Shown: positions 50,490 through 58,875 of the stretch, in pieces
Layout of the letters: each line of letters opens with the position of its first letter
Numbering within the stretch: the first letter of the stretch is position 1
NCBI GenBank assembly: GCA_018268255.1
Contig: JAFDWX010000001.1
Location: 310,001 to 374,000, forward strand
Reading direction: 5' to 3'
Length of the DNA: 64,000 nt
Source of the DNA: Armatimonadota bacterium
GTDB taxonomy: Bacteria > Armatimonadota > Fimbriimonadia > Fimbriimonadales > Fimbriimonadaceae
The notes under the pieces: model-generated
What the model was told of the DNA's origin: nothing
The model's input: only the letters and a program-made list of their open reading frames with translations
Database searches by the model: none
Translations under genes and position numbers: made by a program

Positions 50490-53342
50490 ATGGACCCTCA
50501 ATTTCAGCTAGATATCGATCCCCGATTTAAGCCTGTTCCGTTGTGGGCATGGAATGGGGACATGACGGAAGCCAGGATTAGGGAAACGCTGGCGGATTTT
50601 GCTCGGCTGGGATTTGGAGGTGGGTTCATCCACCCGCGCCCCGGACTCGTCACAGAATATCTCAGTGACCGATGGTTCGATCTTTGCCGATGCGCGCAGA
50701 GCACCGCTCGCGAGCTTGGAATGGAGATCCATATCTACGACGAGAATTCCTACCCCAGCGGGTTCGCTGGAGGGCACGTTCTGAATTGCCATTCCCACCT
50801 AAGGCTCCAGAAGCTTGTGTGCACATCGAGCTTGGAGCCACCGAAAGGTGAACGTATCCGTTCATTCCACTTTGGAGCCACGCAACTCGCCATAGAGATC
50901 CAGGAAACAGATTCAAGTGGCTGGTATGCCGGGAAGACCTACGTCGACATCCTTAACCCAGAAACTGGGATGCGCTTTTTTGAGTTGACCCACCAACGAT
51001 ACTGCCGGGAACTTGATTGCGAGGGCCTCATGGTGTTCACTGACGAGCCTTCGGTGATGGACTATTCACGTGGAGCTTTGCCCTGGTCGCAAGCACTGGA
51101 GGCTGCATTTTTGGTCGACCACGGCTACAACCTTGCTCGCAATCTCGAGCACCTCTTTGTGGATTTCGATTCGGACAGTCGGGCGGTTCGTTACGATTTT
51201 CAATCCACGTTGATGTCGCTTTTCTCAAGGAGCTTTACCGCTCCACTAGCCGAACGGTGCGGAGCAGAAGGACTTCGATTGACAGGCCATCTCCACGAGC
51301 ACGAGTGGCCGTGTCCCCGCTACCACGCCAACACGATGTTTGCTCTGGCCGAATTTGAGATCCCGGGCATCGATCTCCTGGGTTTCCAGTTTGACCCTGG
51401 CGATCGTACATCCAGCGGCCGGTGGCTCCTGACGGTGCTGGAAGCGGCAAGTGTTGCAGCGCAATTGGGTAAGGACCTAGTTGCCTGCGAGGCCTACGGC
51501 GGTGGTGGATATCAAGCTGGACTCCAGGATTTCAAGAAGCTTGGGGATTTCGTCCTTGCGGGCGGAATCAACGTCATCGTGCCGCATATGAGTTACGAAA
51601 CGATGGTCGGCGCGCGAAAATATGATTGGCCTCAGACCCTGAGCGACCATGCGCCGTTTTGGGAAGATTGCGAGCCGCTCCAGCTTCATCAAGCTCGCGT
51701 CGCCACCTTTCTCTCCGAGGGCGTTTCGATGGCACGCACGCTTGTTTTGCACCCAACGGCCACGGGTTGGTTGGATTGGACGCCAGATAGCGAAATCTGC
51801 GGAAGGAACACGGAGATTCCTGTTCCCACGGAGAAACTCAGAACCGAACACTCCGCCTTCCTGCTAAGTTTGGCTGACACGTACTTGGACTTCCATCTGG
51901 GGGATGAGTGGATACTTGCTCGATGGGCGAGGGTTGAGGGCGGCGAAATCCTTGTGGGGTCGCAGCGCTACGACCAGGTGATTGTTCCTCCCATGATGGA
52001 GACCATCCGCAGTGATACTCTCAACCTCCTAGGGGAATTTGCCGCGGCAGGTGGAGCTGTTGTCCTGGCCGGGGCTCCTCCAACGCGTATGGATGGTCGC
52101 GAATCCACAGCGCCGAAAGAAGCTTTTGATTCCATGGCATTGTCGAGTTCCATCTCGTACTCTGACCTGATGCTTGTGGGAGCGAATCGAGACGGGAGTG
52201 TTCCAACTGGCCTCTGCTGCGCACGTCGCCAGACCTCAGAAGGCATTCGGTGGTTTGTTGCCAATCCGTGGGACCAAGAGGTTGAGGTATCGCTCGATTT
52301 CGGCTGTCCGTCGCTGATAGAAGTTGATTCCTTAACTGGAGGTGGAAAGCTTGTGGACCCTCGCCAGCACATCGTGTTTGCACCTGGACACCATAGGCTC
52401 TTCCAGGAGCATCGGACGCCAGTTCCGGTACGAGAACCGTCGTCGGAATTGAAAATCCCAATCATCATTTCGCACGTTGAGCGCCTCCATCCAAACGTGT
52501 TGCCCGTGGACTGCTGTTCTCTATCCGTAGGCGGGGAGTCATGGGAGAGCGATGGTACGATTGTCCAGAACCAAAGGCTCTGGAAGTCTGCAGGGGAAAC
52601 CGGAGATCCTTGGGAATGGGGAGTTCAGTTCAAATCCGAGATCGTCGACCGTTTGTATTCTGCGGAAATCCAATTCGGAACGTCCTACACTTTCTCATCG
52701 AAAGCCAACTATTCGGTTAAGATTGCTGCCGAAAGGCCCCATCTCTATGAAGCGTTTTTCAATGGACAACCGATGAACTTTGAAGGAGCGCCGTTCTTTG
52801 ACGAAGAGATGCGTCGTTCCGAACCCGTCGAAACCAGACTGGGGCTCAATGAAGTGCGATTTGTATGCCACCAATTTGGGCATTCCTGTGAAATTGCACC
52901 TATCTGGGTGCTTGGGGATTTCGCAATTCGAAACGGCTTTCTCGAGCCATCTTGTCGCCTTGGGCTTGGACCTTGGGGTGACCAAGGTCTGGAAAACTAT
53001 CCGTGGACCCTACAATATCGGGGCAGTTTCCGCCAGCCCAGGGATGGTGACCTTTTCCTACAGGTGGACGGGACTGGAATATCGTCTGGCGAGGTCCGAA
53101 TCGACGGACAGGTTGTGTCAAAGATCTGGCAGTCTCTGGAGATGATCGACCTTGGCCCGAGTCTCTGCGGGGCACATGAAATCGAGATCCACCTTCGAGG
53201 TTCGCTTCGAAATCTATTTGGTCCGTTTGGCGTTTTTGGTCTCCCTGGTCCCTGGAGTTGGTATGAAGCCGCATCGCGCAAAGAGCGATCACAAACCATG
53301 GTGCACACCAGAGTTAGTGGCTTTTATATAGTCTTGAAATAG
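50490..53342 (+). CDS. GH106-like glycoside hydrolase (alpha-L-rhamnosidase-related)
   Basis: 950 residues. The N-terminal half shows the GH106-type pattern: PLWAWNGDMTEARIRETLADF, GFGGGFIHPRPGLVTEYLSD, MEIHIYDENSYPSGFAGG and, near residue 280, LTGHLHEHEWPCP; the C-terminal half is made of beta-sandwich parts. GH106 enzymes release alpha-L-rhamnose, and many related bacterial proteins are annotated only as glycosyl hydrolase. There is no signal peptide, so the substrate is probably taken up as oligosaccharide. A TATAAC element near 50445 may be the -10; no Shine-Dalgarno precedes ATG 50490. It is the first gene of the sugar-use region. Confidence 0.75.
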   Translation: MDPQFQLDIDPRFKPVPLWAWNGDMTEARIRETLADFARLGFGGGFIHPRPGLVTEYLSDRWFDLCRCAQSTARELGMEIHIYDENSYPSGFAGGHVLNCHSHLRLQKLVCTSSLEPPKGERIRSFHFGATQLAIEIQETDSSGWYAGKTYVDILNPETGMRFFELTHQRYCRELDCEGLMVFTDEPSVMDYSRGALPWSQALEAAFLVDHGYNLARNLEHLFVDFDSDSRAVRYDFQSTLMSLFSRSFTAPLAERCGAEGLRLTGHLHEHEWPCPRYHANTMFALAEFEIPGIDLLGFQFDPGDRTSSGRWLLTVLEAASVAAQLGKDLVACEAYGGGGYQAGLQDFKKLGDFVLAGGINVIVPHMSYETMVGARKYDWPQTLSDHAPFWEDCEPLQLHQARVATFLSEGVSMARTLVLHPTATGWLDWTPDSEICGRNTEIPVPTEKLRTEHSAFLLSLADTYLDFHLGDEWILARWARVEGGEILVGSQRYDQVIVPPMMETIRSDTLNLLGEFAAAGGAVVLAGAPPTRMDGRESTAPKEAFDSMALSSSISYSDLMLVGANRDGSVPTGLCCARRQTSEGIRWFVANPWDQEVEVSLDFGCPSLIEVDSLTGGGKLVDPRQHIVFAPGHHRLFQEHRTPVPVREPSSELKIPIIISHVERLHPNVLPVDCCSLSVGGESWESDGTIVQNQRLWKSAGETGDPWEWGVQFKSEIVDRLYSAEIQFGTSYTFSSKANYSVKIAAERPHLYEAFFNGQPMNFEGAPFFDEEMRRSEPVETRLGLNEVRFVCHQFGHSCEIAPIWVLGDFAIRNGFLEPSCRLGLGPWGDQGLENYPWTLQYRGSFRQPRDGDLFLQVDGTGISSGEVRIDGQVVSKIWQSLEMIDLGPSLCGAHEIEIHLRGSLRNLFGPFGVFGLPGPWSWYEAASRKERSQTMVHTRVSGFYIVLK

Positions 53343-53569
53343 TCCATTGCGGGCTTAATGATCCCTTTGCACCAAACTTAGCGAAAGCTTCAGGAATTTC
53401 CACGTTTTATGCAGAAATGTCTTGTGTTGATTACTAGTATTAATACTTGATTTTGCGGTACATCACTGCGTAATCAGATTTGTGCGTATAGACTGAATTT
53501 GGTGGTTCTTTGCAGGCTTCAGAGCGGAAAGACAGCGGTAACCGAACCACATAAACTGAGGAGTGAAAA
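53343..53569 (+). promoter_or_regulatory. Leader region of the second dockerin-like gene
   Basis: 227 bases, AT-rich, with no gene. It contains the perfect 12-bp palindrome AGTATTAATACT (53436-53447), a possible regulator site or -10 region (TATTAAT). GAGGAG sits seven bases before ATG 53570. Nothing else is recognised. Confidence 0.35.
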
Positions 53570-54718
53570 ATGAAGGCGCTAATTTTTGTCTCAATGTTGA
53601 GCATTTTTTCAGGAGCAGTATCTTGGGCGGGTTCCGCGGCTGATAACGCGGGAAATTCCGCATATGACGGTGGTTGGTTGGATGGAACCAATGGAGGCTC
53701 TGGCTTTGGCCCATGGACGTTGAGTCCATACACTTTTGGGTCAGAGATTGCTCGGAACTATTTGGCGACCAATTCGTATGTCGATATCAAAACCAATGGC
53801 AGAGCATGGGGAATAGCAGGAACCCAAGATGTTTTTTCCTATGCGGGAGTCGAGAATAAGAGAGCATTCTCCGCACCGTTACAGGCGGGCGAGACATTCA
53901 GCTTTGACCTAGACAACGGCTTGGTGGAGGCGGAACCTGGTTCATTCGTCGACGGAGGCTTTGGGATTGTCTTGCAGAACGCATCCGGCCAAGAGATGAC
54001 TGGTCTTATGGCGTGGACAGGAAATATCCCATCGGGCGATTATTACGCCATTGGCCAGTCCGCGAACTTTGACCTACTTCCCTTTGTGACGTCAGGCGCA
54101 CACGTTAGCATCGAAGTTCTAACGGCAACAACTTTCAAATTTACAATCACCCCGATTGGTGGGAGCCCGGTGACTGTGACGGATTCGTTTAAGAATGCTG
54201 GGCCAGCTACCCAGATTCGAGTCTGGATGTACAACCTGGTCACGGGAGACGACCACGATGTTTATCTCAATAACTTCGCCGTGACGTCTCCGGGAACAGC
54301 CTACTCGGGCCGTGTGGAACTTGGAGATTATCTCGGAACCACCGAGGGTAAATCCGTCCTATTCTCGCTTCTGGATAGCGGTGGCGTGGTCCTCGATACG
54401 AAGACTGCCACCTTGGATGCAACCGGTCACTACTCATACACTTCGAGTGCTTCCGGCGTCGCCTTTGTTCGAGCAAAAGCATCACATTGGATCTCTCAAA
54501 AGAAGGCAGTTGGCTCTTCGGATTTCAGTCTTACCAATGGTGACTGCGACAATGACGACTCTGTGACCATCTTTGATTACCTCCAGCTTTCAACCGCGTT
54601 CGACAAAAACGTCGGCGATGCTGGATATGACGCAGAGGCTGATTTGGACGGAGACGAGTCGGTAACCGTCTTTGATTACCTTATCCTCAGCACCAACTTT
54701 GACCTGACTGGAGAGTGA
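53570..54718 (+). CDS. Secreted protein with C-terminal dockerin-like repeats (second copy)
   Basis: 382 residues. The signal peptide is MKALIFVSMLSIFSGAVSWA. The body is a beta-rich domain of unknown type with concanavalin-like spacing (FGPWTLSPYTFGSE, SFDLDNGLVE, DHDVYLNNFAV). A domain near residues 245-320 (YSGRVELGDYLGTTEGKSV, then VRAKASHWISQKKAV) and two EF-hand-like repeats, CDNDDSVTIFDYLQL and ADLDGDESVTVFDYLIL, repeat the layout of the protein at 24271-25485. A clear ribosome site (GAGGAG) precedes the start. Its place inside the sugar-use region suggests glycan binding, which is inference. Confidence 0.7.
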   Translation: MKALIFVSMLSIFSGAVSWAGSAADNAGNSAYDGGWLDGTNGGSGFGPWTLSPYTFGSEIARNYLATNSYVDIKTNGRAWGIAGTQDVFSYAGVENKRAFSAPLQAGETFSFDLDNGLVEAEPGSFVDGGFGIVLQNASGQEMTGLMAWTGNIPSGDYYAIGQSANFDLLPFVTSGAHVSIEVLTATTFKFTITPIGGSPVTVTDSFKNAGPATQIRVWMYNLVTGDDHDVYLNNFAVTSPGTAYSGRVELGDYLGTTEGKSVLFSLLDSGGVVLDTKTATLDATGHYSYTSSASGVAFVRAKASHWISQKKAVGSSDFSLTNGDCDNDDSVTIFDYLQLSTAFDKNVGDAGYDAEADLDGDESVTVFDYLILSTNFDLTGE

Positions 54719-54723
54719 GGTAT

Positions 54724-54761
54724 CTGGGTCGGCAAAGGGCAGGTTGCCGACCTCAGATTTT
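54724..54761 (+). terminator. Terminator after the second dockerin-like gene
   Basis: GGTCGGCAA (54727-54735) pairs with TTGCCGACC (54744-54752), extended by CTG/CAG with one bulge, and ATTTTCC follows. Confidence 0.7.
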
Positions 54762-54814
54762 CCAAATTCTTCCAGTCGTCTACGTTTGGCGAGAATCTGA
54801 TCAGCGAACTCCAA

Positions 54815-54822
54815 GCTAACCT
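54815..54822 (+). promoter_or_regulatory. Candidate -10 box for the LacI gene
   Basis: GCTAACCT ends six bases before ATG 54829 and no Shine-Dalgarno is present: a likely leaderless transcript. Confidence 0.45.
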
Positions 54823-54828
54823 AAATCG

Positions 54829-55932
54829 ATGGCTGTAACCGCAAAAGACGTTGCATTATTGGCAGGAACTTCAAAGTCCGCCGTTTCCGCTGCAATTAGT
54901 GGGAAGTCTGGTGGGACTGTGAGGATGAGCCATGCGACGCGGCGAAGGATTATCGAGGCCGCTCGCCAACTCGGGTACGCGCCCAATCCGCTGGCCCAGA
55001 GTTTGTCCACCGGAAGAACCGGCGTGCTTGGCTTAGTTCTCCCTTACGCAGACGCCTTTGTAGATCGTAATCCGTTCTGCTCCAGAATCATGAACGGCGT
55101 TTTGGATGAGGCAATACGCCAACGCTTCAACATGATGCTCTTCACCGGTGATGGAGCCGGCGCATGTGGCGCGGAAACTCTGGACCCTCGCGTAGACGGA
55201 CTCATTGTGGTCGTGCCATCGGTGGACAACCCTTTGGTTCGGATGAGTTCGGAGCGATTTTCGCCCTGTGTGGTTGTGGCTGGTTGGCCGGAGCTTCCAA
55301 ATATTCCTACCATCAATGCGGATGATTTTCACGGCGGCTGGCTCGCCACAGAACATCTCATCAAACTGGGCCACCGCAAAATCGCGATGTTCTACAACCA
55401 AGGTGAGCCGGAAGGTTTTGGACCTAGGGCTGAGGGTTACAAAAGTTGCCTGCTAGAGCATGGGATTTGCTGCGACAAGGACCTTTTGATCGGAGCTGGG
55501 TGTGATTGGCGTCCGGGATTCGAACGAATGAACGAGATCCTGGATAGGCCCCGCAGGCAGCTGCCGACAGCGGTGTTCTGCGTGAACGACCTTTGTGCTG
55601 AAGGTGCCATGAGAGCGATCCGAACTCGAGGATTGAAGGTCCCGGATGATATCGCGATCGTGGGATTTGACGACACATGGTTTGCCCAAGTAACCCGCCC
55701 AGCCCTAACAAGCGTAAGGATGCCCATACATCAGATGGGCCTTCTCGCGGTGGATCTGCTCAAAAAGCTTATTGCGGGCGAATCAGTTGAAAACTTGAAT
55801 ACTCTGCTACCTGTTTCTCTCACTATTCGACAGTCTTGCGGAGCTCCACCGGAAATGCAAACTGCTGAAGATATCGAGTTTCTTCCCTTTGATCACACAT
55901 ACGAGGAAATCATTAATGAATCGCAGAAATAA
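54829..55932 (+). CDS. LacI-family transcriptional regulator
   Basis: 367 residues. The N-terminal helix-turn-helix and hinge (VTAKDVALLAGTSKSAVSAA, then RRIIEAARQLGYAPNPLAQSL) are followed by a periplasmic-binding-protein-like sensor domain (TGVLGLVLPYADAF, AIVGFDDTWFAQVTRPALTSV and the PIHQMG segment). It probably senses a sugar and controls the following genes and perhaps the convergent ABC transporter. The pseudopilin gene overlaps its 3' end by 17 bases, placing both in one operon. I could not identify its operator. Confidence 0.95.
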   Translation: MAVTAKDVALLAGTSKSAVSAAISGKSGGTVRMSHATRRRIIEAARQLGYAPNPLAQSLSTGRTGVLGLVLPYADAFVDRNPFCSRIMNGVLDEAIRQRFNMMLFTGDGAGACGAETLDPRVDGLIVVVPSVDNPLVRMSSERFSPCVVVAGWPELPNIPTINADDFHGGWLATEHLIKLGHRKIAMFYNQGEPEGFGPRAEGYKSCLLEHGICCDKDLLIGAGCDWRPGFERMNEILDRPRRQLPTAVFCVNDLCAEGAMRAIRTRGLKVPDDIAIVGFDDTWFAQVTRPALTSVRMPIHQMGLLAVDLLKKLIAGESVENLNTLLPVSLTIRQSCGAPPEMQTAEDIEFLPFDHTYEEIINESQK

Positions 55933-56791
55933 CGCGTTCACACTTATTGAATTGCTGGTCGTTATCGCAATTATCGCGATCCTGGCCGCAATTCTCTTTC
56001 CAGTTTTTGCTCAAGCAAAGTTAGCGGCTAAGAAGACTGCTGATCTGAGCAATATGAAGCAGATCGGAACTGCAGTTCAGCTATACCTGGTGGACTCAGA
56101 GGATGTTTTTCCCCTCCACAGCTTTGGAAGCCAACAGACTCCGGTGCAATACGTGAATAGTTACACTTGGAGTTCGCAGCAGTGTATTGGGCAATATACC
56201 AAGAATACAGAGTTGCTGCGTTCACCAATCGATTCCTTCTCAGCGATGGGAAAATTCAACAACTTGCCAACCGACCGTCCTCCAAAAATGGGAAAACTGA
56301 GTTATATGCCGAACACTGTAACTCCTGATTGGTCGAAAGGATCCCTATTTCCTGGGCAGGACGCGCCGCGGGGGATTTTTGTCGCCGGATCATTTTGGTG
56401 GAACACGCAATCGCCAACCAACCAAAGTATGGTCCAGGCTCCCTCCGATGTTATTATGTTGGCAAACGGCTATAAGGAATACTACATTTGGTTCACTGGC
56501 AATTCTGAAGCCGCAAGTTGTGACAGCTGGAACAACACTGAACTTGACTGGTGCCCAAGTAGCTACGCCATTGGAATCGGCTGTTTCCCAGAAGACATCT
56601 ACAATATGTCTCAACCGATCACAGCGGCAACGAGTGCACGTGACAAGGTGTTGCGAAAAGCTTGGCGGAAGTTTAACGATGGCAATAACTTTGTAATGTC
56701 TGATACGAGTGCAAAGTATCTTCAGCCCAGCAAACTGATGACAGCGGACAACAAACCGGAACCCAAGCGCTGGCTGGTGAATCCTCAATGA
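55916..56791 (+). CDS. Pseudopilin with prepilin-type N terminus (DUF1559-like)
   Basis: 291 residues. The N terminus MNRRNNAFTLIELLVVIAII is a class III (type IV pilin) signal: cleavage before Phe, then a hydrophobic helix. The rest matches the DUF1559-type pseudopilins seen in large numbers in Armatimonadota and Planctomycetes (SNMKQIGTAVQLYLVDSEDVFP). ATG 55916 has GAGGAAATCATTA before it and overlaps the LacI gene by 17 bases. Its stop overlaps the lipoprotein start (ATGA). Its role is unknown; it may be part of a secretion-like apparatus. Confidence 0.88.
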   Translation: MNRRNNAFTLIELLVVIAIIAILAAILFPVFAQAKLAAKKTADLSNMKQIGTAVQLYLVDSEDVFPLHSFGSQQTPVQYVNSYTWSSQQCIGQYTKNTELLRSPIDSFSAMGKFNNLPTDRPPKMGKLSYMPNTVTPDWSKGSLFPGQDAPRGIFVAGSFWWNTQSPTNQSMVQAPSDVIMLANGYKEYYIWFTGNSEAASCDSWNNTELDWCPSSYAIGIGCFPEDIYNMSQPITAATSARDKVLRKAWRKFNDGNNFVMSDTSAKYLQPSKLMTADNKPEPKRWLVNPQ

Positions 56792-57090
56792 AAGTGCAGT
56801 GTTTCGTCCCGGTCCTATTATGTTTGTTTGTGACCGGTTGCAAAGATGACAATTCTGCCCAAGGATATACCGCTAGTCAAGTTTCGCAAGCTGAGGCTTA
56901 CGATAAGGTAATGGCAAAACCTGTCAAATCATGGGATGAACTCTCCGCCGAAGACAAAGAAGTACTCAAGAAGCAATTTGGATCGACATCCGACGAGGAA
57001 GCCAAGAAGTATTTCCAGAGGCTGAAATCTAACTCTGTACCAAGTGCTAAACCGGGTCAGCCTGGTGGCATGGCTACTAGCGAAAGGTGA
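56788..57090 (+). CDS. Small lipoprotein
   Basis: 100 residues. The signal MKVQCFVPVLLCLFVTGC ends in lipobox VTGC with Cys18. The mature part is charged and helical (SQAEAYDKVMAKPVKSWDEL, and EVLKKQFGSTSDEEAKKYF). No family is recognised. It lies in the LacI-pseudopilin operon with four-base overlaps at both ends, which suggests it works with the pseudopilin or the following hydrolase. Confidence 0.75.
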   Translation: MKVQCFVPVLLCLFVTGCKDDNSAQGYTASQVSQAEAYDKVMAKPVKSWDELSAEDKEVLKKQFGSTSDEEAKKYFQRLKSNSVPSAKPGQPGGMATSER

Positions 57091-58862
57091 TGCTGGCTCA
57101 ACTGGTCGCCGTTGCTACACTGAGCGGGCTGACGGGAGGCGGCTTCTCCATTGTATGGAATCATGGAGTGGCTGCCTACCGTGGGATGGATGGCGAAAGT
57201 GTATGGTCGTTCGGCCTCGACTGTGTGAACATTGGTAAAGAAGGGCAGCAAGATCCCCAAAATCCGGCTTATCGGGCTTTGGACCACTTTTCCACTAAAG
57301 AAGGGTGGGCGAAAGCGACCCATAACCAACTGAAACTGTGGGGCTTCAACACGCTGGGTGGCTGGTCAGACGACGCTGTTTGGAGCCAGTATCAAAAGGA
57401 GAACCCCATGTATTTTACTCCGGTGCTTCACTTGGGCAGCTACAACAAAGCACCATGGCACGATTTATGGGGTGAAGAAACAAGAAAGGCAGTTGACGAT
57501 GCCGCCAAGGAACTTATTCCAAAGTACCGTAACATTCCTGGCTTGTTGGGCTACTTTTCCGATAACGAACTAGGATGGTGGACTGACACGCTGTTTCTCC
57601 ACTACCTGAACAATCTCGATCCGAAGGAAATCGGACACGTTGCTCAACTGGATCTCGTTCAAAAGCACTACAACGAAGATTTTGTTGCTTTCAAGAAAGA
57701 TTGGATCAGTTCAGCGACATCGTGGGTCGAGTGGCGTAAGAAGCCGACGATGTTCCTGCGACCAGGTGGGAAGGGTATTGCGGTGGTCAACAAATGGGTT
57801 TACTCAGCTGGCCGACAGTACTACTCACTTATGAAGGAAGCAATTAGACGCTATGATACGGCGCATCTGATTCTTGGAGATCGATATGCGCAGTTCTATG
57901 ATCGCGAAATTGCCGCAAGCTCGAAGGACTACCTCGATGTAGCCAGCACCAACATGGGCTGCAACTGGGTGGACGGCAGTCTCAACCATCATTTTTTGGA
58001 GACTTTGTATGAGCTCACAGAGAAACCAATTCAAATTACTGAATTCTACATGTGCGCCCGTGAAAACCGAAGCGGCAACAAGAATTCTTCGCCAGCGTTT
58101 CCGCTTGTCGACACCCAGAAGCAGCGTGCCGAAGCATTTTTCACGAATGTAGTCGAACTTGCTTCAAAGCCATATGTGATTGGTGCTCACTGGTTCCAAT
58201 ACTACGACGAGCCTATGCGAGGACGCGGAGATGGCGAAGATCACAATATGGGGTTCGTTGACATCTATGGTAAGCCTTATGCTGAAATGGTCGCAGCAAG
58301 TCGGCGTTTAAAGATTCAAACGTTGCGTGCTACACCAGCAAGACTTGAGGGCAAAAGCGTTGCGTCTTATCTTGTCCATGATCCGATGGGGCAAGCAAAC
58401 AAGAGAGAGCCAACGCCAACACTGCTAGAATGGCCCCGCACCGAGTGTTGCATTCCATCGAAGTCGAACACACCGTTCGCCGATCTTTACGCGTGCTACG
58501 ACAATGAGAGCCTCTACTTCGCGTTGAGTGCGATGAATTACATGGACGAAGGTCTCTACGAGGGAGGGGTGATCCCCGAAGGCGAGCGGTGCAAATGGGA
58601 ATTTTCAATAAACGACGCAAAACCAGTTGTCATACTTTGGGGCGGAAAAAACCGGCCACCGAGCGTGAATGATCGCGCAACCCACGTCGTTCAGCGGGCC
58701 GGACTTGAGACATTGCTCATTGCTAAAATCCCTCTTCCAAAGGGAGCGATTCGATCCAAGGGCGAATTCAGGTTGAAATCCAGCGCGACAACCCATTCGG
58801 GTGGTGAATCGATGAACTGGAACTCTGTCGTAAAGCTTGCGCGGCTTAAAACTCCTCGTTGA
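57090..58862 (+). CDS. Clan-A-like glycoside hydrolase (agarase/galactosidase-related)
   Basis: 590 residues. A short signal-like N terminus (MLAQLVAVATLSGLTGG) precedes a TIM barrel with GFNTLGGWSDDAVW, FSDNELGWW (Glu160, likely acid/base) and IQITEFYMCARENRSG (Glu318, likely nucleophile), the spacing expected in clan GH-A and close to GH50/GH42-type agarases and galactosidases. A C-terminal part from about residue 430 (YACYDNESLYFALSA) resembles a CBM9-like beta-sandwich. The substrate is not certain. The start is ATG 57090 (TGATG with the previous stop) or GTG 57087. It is the main degradative gene of the operon. Confidence 0.75.
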   Translation: MLAQLVAVATLSGLTGGGFSIVWNHGVAAYRGMDGESVWSFGLDCVNIGKEGQQDPQNPAYRALDHFSTKEGWAKATHNQLKLWGFNTLGGWSDDAVWSQYQKENPMYFTPVLHLGSYNKAPWHDLWGEETRKAVDDAAKELIPKYRNIPGLLGYFSDNELGWWTDTLFLHYLNNLDPKEIGHVAQLDLVQKHYNEDFVAFKKDWISSATSWVEWRKKPTMFLRPGGKGIAVVNKWVYSAGRQYYSLMKEAIRRYDTAHLILGDRYAQFYDREIAASSKDYLDVASTNMGCNWVDGSLNHHFLETLYELTEKPIQITEFYMCARENRSGNKNSSPAFPLVDTQKQRAEAFFTNVVELASKPYVIGAHWFQYYDEPMRGRGDGEDHNMGFVDIYGKPYAEMVAASRRLKIQTLRATPARLEGKSVASYLVHDPMGQANKREPTPTLLEWPRTECCIPSKSNTPFADLYACYDNESLYFALSAMNYMDEGLYEGGVIPEGERCKWEFSINDAKPVVILWGGKNRPPSVNDRATHVVQRAGLETLLIAKIPLPKGAIRSKGEFRLKSSATTHSGGESMNWNSVVKLARLKTPR

Positions 58863-58875
58863 TTTGGTGTGTCCT

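Noticed and set aside
24271-54718. A cellulosome based on the dockerin-like repeats
   Set aside because: No cohesin or scaffoldin is visible in the window, and the repeats are only dockerin-like.
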